From Dokdonella_A ginsengisoli (GTDB taxonomy: Bacteria; Pseudomonadota; Gammaproteobacteria; Xanthomonadales; Rhodanobacteraceae), in contig NZ_JBHSHD010000002.1 of the NCBI RefSeq assembly GCF_042652785.1, positions 186,001 through 250,000 of the forward strand: a stretch of DNA of 64,000 nt. Direction: 5' to 3'. Every line of letters starts with the position of its first letter. Within the stretch, counting starts at the first letter, position 1. The translations under genes were made by a program, and so were the position numbers. This document shows positions 45,662-53,607 of the stretch, in pieces. Below the pieces are notes generated by a model. It did not search any database. It was not told the DNA's origin and saw only the letters and a list, made by a program, of their open reading frames with translations.

Positions 45662-46735
45662 TCAGGCCGGTGTGCGGAACAGGCCGCGCTGCGCGAACAG
45701 CGGCTGCTCGCTGTCGCGCATGTCGCCTTCGCGGTGGTAGCACTCGATGCGCTCGACCTCGCTGCGCGAGCCGAACACGAAGCCGATCTTCTGGTGCAGC
45801 GTCTCCGGCCGCACCTCGAGCACGCGCTTGTAGCCGGTGCTGGCGCAGCCGCCGGCCTGTTCGATCAGCAGGCCGATCGGGTTGCACTCGTAGGTCAGGC
45901 GCAGGCGTCCGGCGACGCCGGGGTTGCGGTTGTCGCGCGGGTACAGGAATACGCCGCCGCGCATCAGGATGCGGTGCGTCTCGGCCACCAGCGAGGCGAT
46001 CCAGCGCATGTTGAAGTCCTTGTCGCGCGGGCCGCTGGAGCCCTTCAGGCATTCGTCGACGTAGCGCTGCACCGGGTACTCCCAGAAGCGGCTGTTGGAA
46101 CTGTTGATGGCGAATTCGTGCGTCTCGCGCGGAATCTTCAGGTCGCGATGGGAGAGGATGAATTCGCCCAGCAGCGGATCGAGCGTGAACGCGTGCACGC
46201 CGGCGCCGGTGGTCAGCACCAGCATCGTCGACGGCCCGTAGATCGCGTAGCCGGCGGCGATCTGCTGCACGCCCGGCTGCAGGAAGTCCTGCGGCTGCGG
46301 ATCGACGCCCGGCGACGGCGCGCGCAGGATCGAGAAGATCGAGCCGACCGAGACGTTGACGTCGATGTTCGACGAACCGTCGAGCGGGTCGAACAGCAGC
46401 AGGTACTTGCCGCGCTCGTACGCCGCCGGCAGGCGGTACGGCTGCTCCAGCTCCTCCGAGGCCATGCCGGCGACGTAGCCGCGGTTCTCGTTGAGGCGGA
46501 TGAAGATGTCGTTGGCGATCAGGTCGAGCTTCTTCTGCCGTTCGCCGTGCACGTTGCTGGCCTCGGCGTTGCCGAGCAGGTCCGCCAGCGAGCCGTGCGC
46601 GACCGCGCGCGAGATCGCCTTGCAGGCCGTCGCGACCGAGGTCAGCACGCCGTTCAGGTCGCCGCGCGCCTCCGGATGCGTGCGCCGCGCCTCGATCAGG
46701 AATTCGGTGAACGTGGTCTTGTCGGTCAGCAGCAT
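45662..46735 (-). CDS. fbp: Fructose-1,6-bisphosphatase class I (CbbF)
   Basis: 357 residues. The metal-binding core FDPLDGSSNIDVNVSVGSIF near residues 112-130 and the substrate-side YPRDNRNPGVAGRLRLTYECNP are characteristic of class I FBPase. In this operon it supplies the bisphosphatase steps of regeneration, perhaps including sedoheptulose-1,7-bisphosphate, as some bacterial enzymes do. The start overlaps the end of cbbY by 10 bases. Regulation by light-type thioredoxin loops is not visible. Confidence 0.95.
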   Translation of the reverse strand: MLLTDKTTFTEFLIEARRTHPEARGDLNGVLTSVATACKAISRAVAHGSLADLLGNAEASNVHGERQKKLDLIANDIFIRLNENRGYVAGMASEELEQPYRLPAAYERGKYLLLFDPLDGSSNIDVNVSVGSIFSILRAPSPGVDPQPQDFLQPGVQQIAAGYAIYGPSTMLVLTTGAGVHAFTLDPLLGEFILSHRDLKIPRETHEFAINSSNSRFWEYPVQRYVDECLKGSSGPRDKDFNMRWIASLVAETHRILMRGGVFLYPRDNRNPGVAGRLRLTYECNPIGLLIEQAGGCASTGYKRVLEVRPETLHQKIGFVFGSRSEVERIECYHREGDMRDSEQPLFAQRGLFRTPA

Positions 46736-47520
46736 GCCGCGGCCCTCCTCGGTGGTGCGGATCCGGCCTGCGCCGCGTGCCAGCTGCGCAGGTGCGCCAG
46801 ATCGACGAACGGCGCGCCGGGCTCTTCCGGCGGCAGCGGCGTCACCGCGTCACCCAGATGCGGCAACACGACCAGCGCCGCCGGCAGCGGCTCGGCCAGC
46901 GAATACCAGGTCGGCGTCGCCACCACGCCGAGGCCGGCGGCCTGCGCGGCGCGGATGCCGTTGGCGGAATCCTCGAAGGCGAGCGCCTCGTCCGCGCCGA
47001 ATCCGAGCCGGCGCAGCGCTTGGAGATACGCGTCGGGCGCGGGCTTGAGCCGGGCGACGTCGCCGCCGCAGACCACGGCGGCGAACCGCTCGCGCCAGGC
47101 TGCGCCGAAATGCGGCGCGAGCAGCGCGTCGAGATTGGCCGCGCTCGTGGTGGTGGCGAGCGCGAGGCGCACGCCGGCCGCGCCGGCTTCGTCGAACAGG
47201 CGCGTGATGCCCGGGCGCAGCGGCAGCGGCTGCGCGCGCAGCAGTGCGTCGTAGCGGCGCGTCTTGTCCTCGTGCAGGCGGCGCAGCAGGAGTTCGAAAT
47301 CGCCGCGTTCGGCGAGGCCGTCGCTGCTGGCCTGCGCGTACGCGCGCATGCGCTCGCGTCCGCCGGCCACGCGCAGCAGCTCGCGGTAGACGCGCCGGCT
47401 CCACCACCACGGCAGCTCGGCCGCGGCGAAGCTCGCGTTGAACGCGCGGCGGTGGGTTTCCTCGGTGTCGGCGAGGGTGCCGTCGACGTCGAAGATCAGC
47501 GCGCGCAGGATCGCGTTCAT
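46726..47520 (-). CDS. cbbY: HAD-family sugar-phosphate phosphatase CbbY
   Basis: 264 residues. HAD motif I is IFDVDGTLADTEETHRRAFN, motif II LALATTTS, motif III Lys in ARLKPAPDAYLQAL and motif IV FEDSANGIRAA; the beta-phosphoglucomutase-like cap begins after motif I. CbbY proteins of Calvin operons hydrolyse xylulose-1,5-bisphosphate, an inhibitor of RuBisCO. Location directly after cbbX supports CbbY rather than a phosphoglycolate phosphatase. ATGA overlap with the cbbX stop. Confidence 0.9.
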   Translation of the reverse strand: MNAILRALIFDVDGTLADTEETHRRAFNASFAAAELPWWWSRRVYRELLRVAGGRERMRAYAQASSDGLAERGDFELLLRRLHEDKTRRYDALLRAQPLPLRPGITRLFDEAGAAGVRLALATTTSAANLDALLAPHFGAAWRERFAAVVCGGDVARLKPAPDAYLQALRRLGFGADEALAFEDSANGIRAAQAAGLGVVATPTWYSLAEPLPAALVVLPHLGDAVTPLPPEEPGAPFVDLAHLRSWHAAQAGSAPPRRAAACC

Positions 47521-48404
47521 CGCCCGCCCTCCTGCGCGACCGCCGCCATCACGCGCGACTGCAGGATGTCCTCGGCCTCGATCGTCTGCAGCGCGGCCTT
47601 GTCGACCGCCGCGCCGCCCTCGAGCAGGCGATGCGCCTGGCGCAGGCGCGCGCGGTCGAGCGCATTGCGCACCGAGCGCGCATTGGCGAAATGCGGCTGC
47701 GTGCGGCGCAGGCGCACGTAGTCGGCGAACACCTCGCGCGCGCGCGGCGACAGTCGGTAGTTCCAGCCGCCCAGGATCAGCTCGCCGATCGCGGCGAGTT
47801 CGTCGTCGCGGTAGTCGGGGAAGTCGATGTGGTGCGCGATGCGCGAGCTCATGCCCGGATTGCTGCGGAAGAACGTGTCCATGCGGTCCTTGTAGCCGGC
47901 CAGGATCACGACGAGATCGTCGCGCTGGTTCTCCATGACCTGCAGCAGGATCTCGATCGATTCCTGCCCGTAGTCGCGCTCGTTCTCGGGCTTGTAGAGA
48001 TAGTAGGCCTCGTCGACGAACAGCACGCCGCCCATCGCCTTCTTCAGCACTTCCTTGGTCTTCGGCGCGGTGTGGCCGATGTACTGGCCGACGAGATCGT
48101 CGCGCGTGACGGCGACCAGGTGTCCCTTGCGGCTGTAGCCCAGGCGGTGCAGCAGTTCGGCCATGCGCATCGCGACCGTGGTCTTGCCGGTGCCGGGGTT
48201 GCCGGTGAAGCTCATGTGCAGCGACGGCGTGCCGGCTTGCAGATCGAATTCGCGACGCACCTTGTCGACCACCAGCAGCGAGGCGATCTCGCGGATGCGC
48301 CGCTTGACCGGCGCGAGCCCGACCAGCTCGGCGTCGAGCGCGTCGAGCACGGCCTGCACGCCGGACTCGTTCCACAGGGCCTTCAGATCGATCGCCTGGT
48401 TCAT
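47517..48404 (-). CDS. cbbX: Red-type RuBisCO activase CbbX (AAA+)
   Basis: 295 residues. Walker A GNPGTGKTT (68-76), Walker B VLFVDEAYYL, a pore-loop region YIGHTAPKTK and sensor-region residues SNPGMSSRIAHHIDFPDY identify CbbX. It uses ATP to pull on the CbbL C-terminus and release tight-binding sugar phosphates from red-type RuBisCO, allosterically stimulated by ribulose bisphosphate. No good Shine-Dalgarno is present; a perfect tandem 12-base repeat stands directly before the ATG at 48404. Confidence 0.96.
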   Translation of the reverse strand: MNQAIDLKALWNESGVQAVLDALDAELVGLAPVKRRIREIASLLVVDKVRREFDLQAGTPSLHMSFTGNPGTGKTTVAMRMAELLHRLGYSRKGHLVAVTRDDLVGQYIGHTAPKTKEVLKKAMGGVLFVDEAYYLYKPENERDYGQESIEILLQVMENQRDDLVVILAGYKDRMDTFFRSNPGMSSRIAHHIDFPDYRDDELAAIGELILGGWNYRLSPRAREVFADYVRLRRTQPHFANARSVRNALDRARLRQAHRLLEGGAAVDKAALQTIEAEDILQSRVMAAVAQEGGR

Positions 48405-48407
48405 CGG

Positions 48408-48431
48408 TCGATGCTCGGGTCGATGCTCGGG
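48408..48431. repeat. Tandem 12-base repeat immediately upstream of cbbX
   Basis: TCGATGCTCGGG occurs twice in perfect tandem in the cbbS-cbbX gap; on the coding strand it reads CCCGAGCATCGA twice and ends three bases before the cbbX ATG, where a ribosome-binding site would be expected. Confidence 0.75.
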
Positions 48432-48457
48432 GATTGGCGCCGGGACGCGGGAATGAC

Positions 48458-48895
48458 CTAGCGGTAGCGCTCGCCTTCGGGCCGGTCCGCCGCGTAGGTG
48501 CGGATCGTGTAGCGCAGCGAGCGGCCGTCGACCTCCTGCCGCTCGAGCATGAAGCCGGGCTCGTCCGGCGGCCGGTTGACGATGAAGCTCATGACCACGG
48601 TCTCGACGTTGCGCGTCGAATCGAAGGCGAGCAGGCGGATGTAGCGCCCGGGGAAGGTCTTGCGGCAGCCGTTCAGTTCCATCAGCACGCCGGCGGCGTC
48701 CTTCAGGTCGAACATCGGGTTGCCGTACATCTCCCAGTACGTGTTGCGCGGATGCGGATCGTCGGTGTACTCCACGCTCCAGGCGTAGCCGCGATCGAGC
48801 CCGTACTGCACCTGCGCCGCGATCTCGGCATCGGTCAGGTCGGGCAGGAAGCTGAACTGGCCCTGCGTGATGCGCTGGTTGGGATTGCTCATCAT
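48458..48895 (-). CDS. cbbS: RuBisCO small subunit, form I
   Basis: 145 residues. Signature segments are GQFSFLPDLTDAEI, GYAWSVEYTDDPHPRNTYWEMYGNPMF and the C-terminal extension with FIVNRPPDEPGFMLERQEVDGRSLRYTIRTYA, which in red-type enzymes forms the extra beta-hairpin in the holoenzyme centre. The start codon is ATGATG; GGAG eight bases before the first supports 48895. It is 27 bases downstream of cbbL. Confidence 0.97.
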   Translation of the reverse strand: MMSNPNQRITQGQFSFLPDLTDAEIAAQVQYGLDRGYAWSVEYTDDPHPRNTYWEMYGNPMFDLKDAAGVLMELNGCRKTFPGRYIRLLAFDSTRNVETVVMSFIVNRPPDEPGFMLERQEVDGRSLRYTIRTYAADRPEGERYR

Positions 48896-48922
48896 GGCGC
48901 GTTCTCCGGGTGCGAGTCGCCG

Positions 48923-50392
48923 TCACGCCACCTGCGGCGTCGGCACGTAGTCGGAACTGTCGGTCGGGGTGTAGTCGAAGGTGACTTCGCCCCAGGTGTC
49001 GAGCGCCTGCTGCAGCGGCGTGCACCAGCGCGCGGCGGCGCGCAGCAGCTCGGGCCCTTCGTTGCGGATGTCGCGACCCTCGTTGCGCGCCTTGACGATG
49101 GTCTCCAGCGCGACGCGGTTCGCCGTCGCGCCGGCCTGGATGCCCTGCGGATGGCCGATCGTGCCGCCGCCGAACTGCAGCACGACGTCGTCGCCGAACA
49201 GGTCGATCAGCTGGTGCATCTGGCCGGCGTGGATGCCGCCCGAGGCGACCGGCATGACCTTCTTCAGGTCGGCCCAGTCCTGGTCGAAGTACAGCCCGCG
49301 CGGCAGGTCCTGGCGCGTGTAGCTGTCGCGGCAGACGTTGTAGTAGCCCTGCACGGTGAGCGGATCGCCTTCGAGCTTGCCGACCGCGGTGCCGGTGTGC
49401 AGATGATCGACGCCGGCCAGGCGCAGCCATTTGGCGATCACGCGGAAGCTGACGCCGTGGTTCTTCTGCCGCGTGTAGGTGCCGTGGCCGGCGCGGTGCA
49501 TGTGCAGGATCATGTCGTTGCGGCGCGCCCACGCCGCCATCGACTGGATCGCGGTGTAGCCGATCACCAGGTCGATCATGACGATGACCGAGCCGAGCGA
49601 CTTGGCGAATTCGGCGCGCTCGTACATGTCCTCCATCGTCGCCGCGGTCACGTTGAGGTAGCTGCCCTTGACCTCGCCGGTGGCCGCGCTGGCCTTGTTC
49701 ACCGCGTCCATCACGTAGAGAAAGCGGTCGCGCCAGTGCATGAACGGCTGCGAGTTGATGTTCTCGTCGTCCTTCATGAAGTCCAGGCCGCCCTTGAGCC
49801 CTTCGTAGACGACGCGGCCGTAGTTGCGCGCCGACAGGCCGAGCTTGGGCTTGGTCGTCGCGCCGAGCAGCGGGCGGCCGAACTTGTCCAGGCGCTCGCG
49901 CTCGACCACCAGCCCGGTCGGCGGTCCCTTGAACGTCTTCACGTAGGCGACCGGCACGCGGATGTCCTCCAGCCGCGCCGCCTTCAGCGGCTTGAACGAG
50001 AACACGTTGCCGATCAGGCTGGCGGTCATGTTCGCGATCGAGCCTTCCTCGAACAGGATCAGGTCGTAGGCGACCCAGGCGAAGTACTGGCCCGGATTGT
50101 TCGGCACCGGCTCGACGCGGTACGCCTTCGCGCGATAGCTGTCGCAGGCGGTCAGGCGGTCGGTCCAGACCACGGTCCAGGTCGCGGTCGAGGATTCCCC
50201 GGCGACGGCGGCGGCGGCCTCGACCGGATCGACGCCTTCCTGCGGCGTGATGCGGAACAGGCAGATGACGTCGGTTTCCTTCGGCTCGTAGTCGGGCAGC
50301 CAGTAGCCCATCTGCCGGTACTTGAGCACGCCGGCCGCGTAGCGCTTCTTCGCGTCGGTGATCTGGGTGGCGTCGCTGGTCGGCTTGTTCAT
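48923..50392 (-). CDS. cbbL: RuBisCO large subunit, form I red type
   Basis: 489 residues. The carbamylated Lys207 is in GGLDFMKDDENINSQPF with metal ligands D209 and E210; the catalytic Lys pair is in TTKPKLGLS; the loop-6 Lys is in VGKLEGDP, and GIHAGQMHQL and FGGGTIGHPQG complete the phosphate sites. The N-terminus (DAKKRYAAGVLKYRQMGYWLPDYEP) is that of red-type form IC/ID enzymes, in agreement with the adjacent CbbX. The start at 50392 follows GAAGGA and is divergent from cbbR. It carries out CO2 fixation on ribulose-1,5-bisphosphate. Confidence 0.98.
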   Translation of the reverse strand: MNKPTSDATQITDAKKRYAAGVLKYRQMGYWLPDYEPKETDVICLFRITPQEGVDPVEAAAAVAGESSTATWTVVWTDRLTACDSYRAKAYRVEPVPNNPGQYFAWVAYDLILFEEGSIANMTASLIGNVFSFKPLKAARLEDIRVPVAYVKTFKGPPTGLVVERERLDKFGRPLLGATTKPKLGLSARNYGRVVYEGLKGGLDFMKDDENINSQPFMHWRDRFLYVMDAVNKASAATGEVKGSYLNVTAATMEDMYERAEFAKSLGSVIVMIDLVIGYTAIQSMAAWARRNDMILHMHRAGHGTYTRQKNHGVSFRVIAKWLRLAGVDHLHTGTAVGKLEGDPLTVQGYYNVCRDSYTRQDLPRGLYFDQDWADLKKVMPVASGGIHAGQMHQLIDLFGDDVVLQFGGGTIGHPQGIQAGATANRVALETIVKARNEGRDIRNEGPELLRAAARWCTPLQQALDTWGEVTFDYTPTDSSDYVPTPQVA

Positions 50393-50457
50393 GGCGCGTC
50401 CTTCGGGCTCGCGGGACGACGTGGCGTCGTGTGGGATCGACTGTAGGCGCGGCCGCC

Positions 50458-50506
50458 TATCAGGACTATTCAATTCTGCTAGGCTGCTGCATCAATTTTC
50501 CTGATA
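50458..50506. promoter_or_regulatory. Candidate CbbR-binding and cbb promoter region
   Basis: TATCAGGA (50458-50465) is inverted as TCCTGATA (50499-50506), and ATCA-N7-TGAT at 50491-50505 has the dyad form of a LysR-family site. The stretch is AT-rich and lies in the 128-base gap between divergent cbbL and cbbR. Reading toward cbbL, TTGATG and TGAATA are 17 bases apart and could be a -35/-10 pair. Confidence 0.55.
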
Positions 50507-50520
50507 CCCGGGAGGACGCC

Positions 50521-51495
50521 ATGAAGCGCGTCACGCTGCGCCAGCTGCGCGTGTTCGAGCAGGTGGCGCGACTGCGCAGCGTCTCGGCCGCGGCCGGCGT
50601 CTGCCACCTCACGCAGCCGGCCGTGTCGATGCAGCTGAAGGCGCTGGAAGAGGATTGCGGCCTGCCGCTGACCGAACTGGTCGGCCGCCAGCTGCGCCTG
50701 ACCGAGGCCGGCGCGGCGGTCGCCGCCTGCGCGCGCCGCGTGCAGCACGAGCTGGACGAACTGGAGCAGCAGATCGCCGCGATGCGTGGACGCGAGCACG
50801 GCAAGCTCAACGTCGGCATCGTCAGCACGGCCAAGTACTTCGCCTCGCACCTGCTGGCGACCTTCACGCGGCAGCATCCCGGCGCGGTGCTGTCGCTGCA
50901 GATCGAGAACCGTGCGCGCATCCTGCAGCTGCTCGGCGACAACGAGATCGATCTCGCCATCATGGGCGTACCGCCCGAATCGCTGGACGCGGTCGCGCTG
51001 GCCTTCGCCGACCATCCGCACGGCCTGGTGCTGCCGCCCGAACATCCCGCCGCGCGCCGCCGGCGCCTGCGCCTGCAGGACCTGGCCGAGGACACCTTCC
51101 TCGTGCGCGAGCCGGGCTCGGGCACGCGCAACGTGATGGAACGCTACTTCGCGAGCGAGAAGTTCTCGCCGGGCAAGGTCATCCAGATGACCGGCAACGA
51201 GGCGATCAAGCAGGCGGTGATGGCCGGGCTCGGCATCGGCTTCCTGTCGCTGAACACGCTCGCACTGGAACGTACGCTGGGTCTGGTCCGCGTTCCCCGC
51301 GTCGCCGGGCTGCCGGTCGTGCGGCGCTGGCATGTGGTGCATCGCCGCGGCAAGCAGCTGCTGCCGATCGCGCAGGCGTTCCGCGATTTCGTATGCGCCT
51401 CCGGCGCCAGCTACGCCGACGCCAGCGCCTCGGCCGAGATCGCGGCGCCGGAGGCGCCGCGTCCGCGACGCGACGGCCGCCGCCGCAGAACTTGA
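50521..51495 (+). CDS. cbbR: LysR-type regulator CbbR
   Basis: 324 residues. N-terminal winged helix (TLRQLRVFEQVARLRSVSAAAGVCHLTQPAVSMQLKALE) and a periplasmic-binding-like effector domain (about 92-295). Sequence and position, divergent from cbbL, identify CbbR, which activates the cbb operon in response to metabolites such as RuBP or phosphoenolpyruvate. GGAGG sits before the ATG at 50521. The basic C-terminal tail after about 300 (PRPRRDGRRRRT) is an extension not needed for the fold. Confidence 0.93.
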   Translation: MKRVTLRQLRVFEQVARLRSVSAAAGVCHLTQPAVSMQLKALEEDCGLPLTELVGRQLRLTEAGAAVAACARRVQHELDELEQQIAAMRGREHGKLNVGIVSTAKYFASHLLATFTRQHPGAVLSLQIENRARILQLLGDNEIDLAIMGVPPESLDAVALAFADHPHGLVLPPEHPAARRRRLRLQDLAEDTFLVREPGSGTRNVMERYFASEKFSPGKVIQMTGNEAIKQAVMAGLGIGFLSLNTLALERTLGLVRVPRVAGLPVVRRWHVVHRRGKQLLPIAQAFRDFVCASGASYADASASAEIAAPEAPRPRRDGRRRRT

Positions 51496-51655
51496 GACGG
51501 GCGGCGTTTACAATGGACGGGTTTCCGCCGCGATCCCTTCCGGTCGCGACGACCGGAAGGCCGCCCCGGCTGCGCTTTCGAAATCCTTCCCGCGGTCTTC
51601 GCCGATCGCGAAAAATCAGAGCGGCCGTCGCCGGCCGCAGCACCAGATATCCGCC

Positions 51656-52525
51656 ATGAACGCGATTGCGTCCCGCAAGCACGAATACGAAGCCGGCAAG
51701 CTGGCCAAGCGCCTGCGCCACCAGGTCGGCCAGGCGATCGCCGACTTCAACATGATCGAGGACGGCGATCGCGTCATGGTCTGCCTGTCCGGCGGCAAGG
51801 ATTCCTACACGCTGCTCGACATCCTGCTGAAACTGCAGGCGAAGGCGCCGGTGCGCTTCGAGCTGACCGCGGTGCATCTCGACCAGAAGCAGCCGGGCTA
51901 CGACGCGGACGTTCTGCCGAACTACCTGCGCGGCGTCGGCGTGCCGTTCGAGATCCTCGAGCAGGACACCTACAGCGTCGTCAAGCGCGTGATCCCGGAA
52001 GGCAAGACCATGTGCAGCCTGTGCTCGCGCCTGCGCCGCGGCTCGCTGTACACCTACGCGGCCGAGCACGGCTACACCAAGATCGCGCTCGGCCACCACC
52101 GCGACGACATCGTCGAGACGCTGTTCCTCAACCTGTTCCACCAGGGCTCGCTGAAGGCGATGCCGCCGAAGCTGCGCTCCGACGACGGCCGCAACGTGCT
52201 GATCCGCCCGCTCGCCTACTGCGCCGAGGACGACATCGCCGAGTACGCCGCGCAGCAGGGCTTCCCGATCATGCCGTGCAACCTGTGCGGCTCGCAGGAA
52301 AACCTGCAGCGCAAGGCGATCAAGGCGATGCTGACCGAATGGGACCGAAAGCACCCCGGCCGCGTCGACAGCATCTTCCGCGCGATCGGCAACGTCGCGC
52401 CGTCGCAGCTGGCCGATCGCACGCTGTTCGATTTCACCGGGCTCGGAGCTGCCGTCGGCCGCATGCGCGCCGACGCGCATGCGTGGCTGGCCGGTGAGGC
52501 GCGCGAGACGGCCGAGCCTTCCTAG
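51656..52525 (+). CDS. ttcA: tRNA 2-thiocytidine biosynthesis protein TtcA
   Basis: 289 residues. PP-loop SGGKDSYTLLD for ATP, a first CxxC in MCSLCSRLRRG and a second in MPCNLCGSQ, which with a nearby Cys bind the [4Fe-4S] cluster. TtcA thiolates C32 of certain tRNAs. The ATG at 51656 follows about 160 bases after cbbR on the same strand. Family is certain. Confidence 0.96.
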   Translation: MNAIASRKHEYEAGKLAKRLRHQVGQAIADFNMIEDGDRVMVCLSGGKDSYTLLDILLKLQAKAPVRFELTAVHLDQKQPGYDADVLPNYLRGVGVPFEILEQDTYSVVKRVIPEGKTMCSLCSRLRRGSLYTYAAEHGYTKIALGHHRDDIVETLFLNLFHQGSLKAMPPKLRSDDGRNVLIRPLAYCAEDDIAEYAAQQGFPIMPCNLCGSQENLQRKAIKAMLTEWDRKHPGRVDSIFRAIGNVAPSQLADRTLFDFTGLGAAVGRMRADAHAWLAGEARETAEPS

Positions 52526-52529
52526 CGCG

Positions 52530-52552
52530 CGCCGGCCGATCTACAGCCGGCG
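52530..52552 (+). terminator. Hairpin after ttcA
   Basis: CGCCGGC at 52530-52536 pairs with GCCGGCG at 52546-52552 around a nine-base loop, five bases after the stop. There is no U-tract, so terminator function is tentative. Confidence 0.35.
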
Positions 52553-52628
52553 TACGGTTCCACGCTCGGCAACGGCTTCCGACCGACACCGGAGCGATCC
52601 CGTGTCGTTCCTGCTCCACCCGATCTTC

Positions 52629-52649
52629 AATCCCGAATCCCCAATCCCG
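52629..52649. repeat. Three tandem AATCCC(G/C) heptads before rdgC
   Basis: AATCCCG, AATCCCC and AATCCCG follow directly on each other, ending eight bases before the rdgC ATG, in a gap without a good Shine-Dalgarno. The seven-base unit matches the size of the GGGCTGA heptads at the gpsA-trmL junction. Confidence 0.7.
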
Positions 52650-52657
52650 GCCATTCC

Positions 52658-53575
52658 ATGTTCTTTCGCAATCTCAGCCTGTTCCGCTTCCCCGAAAGCA
52701 CCAGCAAGTCCCTCGACAAGCTCGACCAGGGCCTCGACTCGCAGCGCCTGCGCGAGTGCGGGCCGATGGAGCTGGAAACACGCGGCTTCGTGTCGCCGTT
52801 CGGCCGCGACAGCGAGGAGCTCATGCACCAGATTGGTGCGTTCAGCCTGCTCTCGATCGGCGCCGAGCAGCGCCTGCTGCCGAGCGTCGTCGTCAACGAG
52901 GCGCTCGCCGAGAAAGTCGCCAAGGTGGCCGAAAAGGAAGGCCGCAGGGTCGGCGGAAAAGAGCGCAAGCGATTGAAGGAAGAGGTGATTTCCGAACTTC
53001 TTCCGCGTGCCTTCATACGCCCGTCACGACTGTCTGCTTATCTCGACGCGGAGGGTGGCTGGTTCGTCGTCGACAGCGCCAGCCGCAAGGCGGCGGAGGA
53101 CGCGGTCAGTCAGGTTCGTGAAGCCCTGGGACGCTTTCCGGCCACGCCGATGGCCCCCGAGGAGTCGCCGCGGGCCTTGATGACGGACTGGCTGATTAGT
53201 GGCAAGCTGCCCGCAGGACTGGTCCTGGGCGACGAGTGCGAACTGCGCGATCCGGCCGAGGCCGGCGCCGTGGTCCGCTGCCGGCGCCAGGACCTTGAAT
53301 CGGACGAGGTTCGGGAGCATCTGAAGTCGGGCAAGCAGGTTTTCCAGCTCGGCCTCGAATTCGACGAGAGGATCAGTTTCGTGCTCGGCGAGGATCTCGC
53401 CGTGCGCAAGCTGCGCTTCCTCGACGTCGTGCTCGACCAACTCGACCGCGACAACATCGAATCGGCGCGAGCCGAACTGGACGCGAGCTTTGCATTGATG
53501 ACGCTCGAACTGAAGACCCTGTTCGAGCGCCTTGAAGAATGGTTCGGATTGCCCCGCCCGGGAGATCGCGACTAG
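52658..53575 (+). CDS. rdgC: Recombination-associated protein RdgC
   Basis: 305 residues, normal for RdgC. The N-terminus MFFRNLSLFRF, the segment LMHQIGAFSLLSIGAEQRLLPSVVVNE and the basic stretch KEGRRVGGKERKRLKEEV match the family. RdgC forms a DNA-encircling ring that limits RecA binding. Base composition within 52.95-53.5 kb is slightly less GC-rich than neighbouring genes. It is followed closely by the metallopeptidase gene. Confidence 0.94.
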   Translation: MFFRNLSLFRFPESTSKSLDKLDQGLDSQRLRECGPMELETRGFVSPFGRDSEELMHQIGAFSLLSIGAEQRLLPSVVVNEALAEKVAKVAEKEGRRVGGKERKRLKEEVISELLPRAFIRPSRLSAYLDAEGGWFVVDSASRKAAEDAVSQVREALGRFPATPMAPEESPRALMTDWLISGKLPAGLVLGDECELRDPAEAGAVVRCRRQDLESDEVREHLKSGKQVFQLGLEFDERISFVLGEDLAVRKLRFLDVVLDQLDRDNIESARAELDASFALMTLELKTLFERLEEWFGLPRPGDRD

Positions 53576-53607
53576 CGGCGCCGGCGGGATCGCAGGAGTA
53601 GAAGACG

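Noticed and set aside
46726..47520. Second phosphoglycolate phosphatase
   Set aside because: Position after cbbX and the beta-phosphoglucomutase-like features fit CbbY better; cbbZ is at the operon end.
46726..48375. 549-residue fusion of CbbX and CbbY
   Set aside because: CbbX is read in another frame and the two genes overlap by ATGA; the upstream portion is a shadow.
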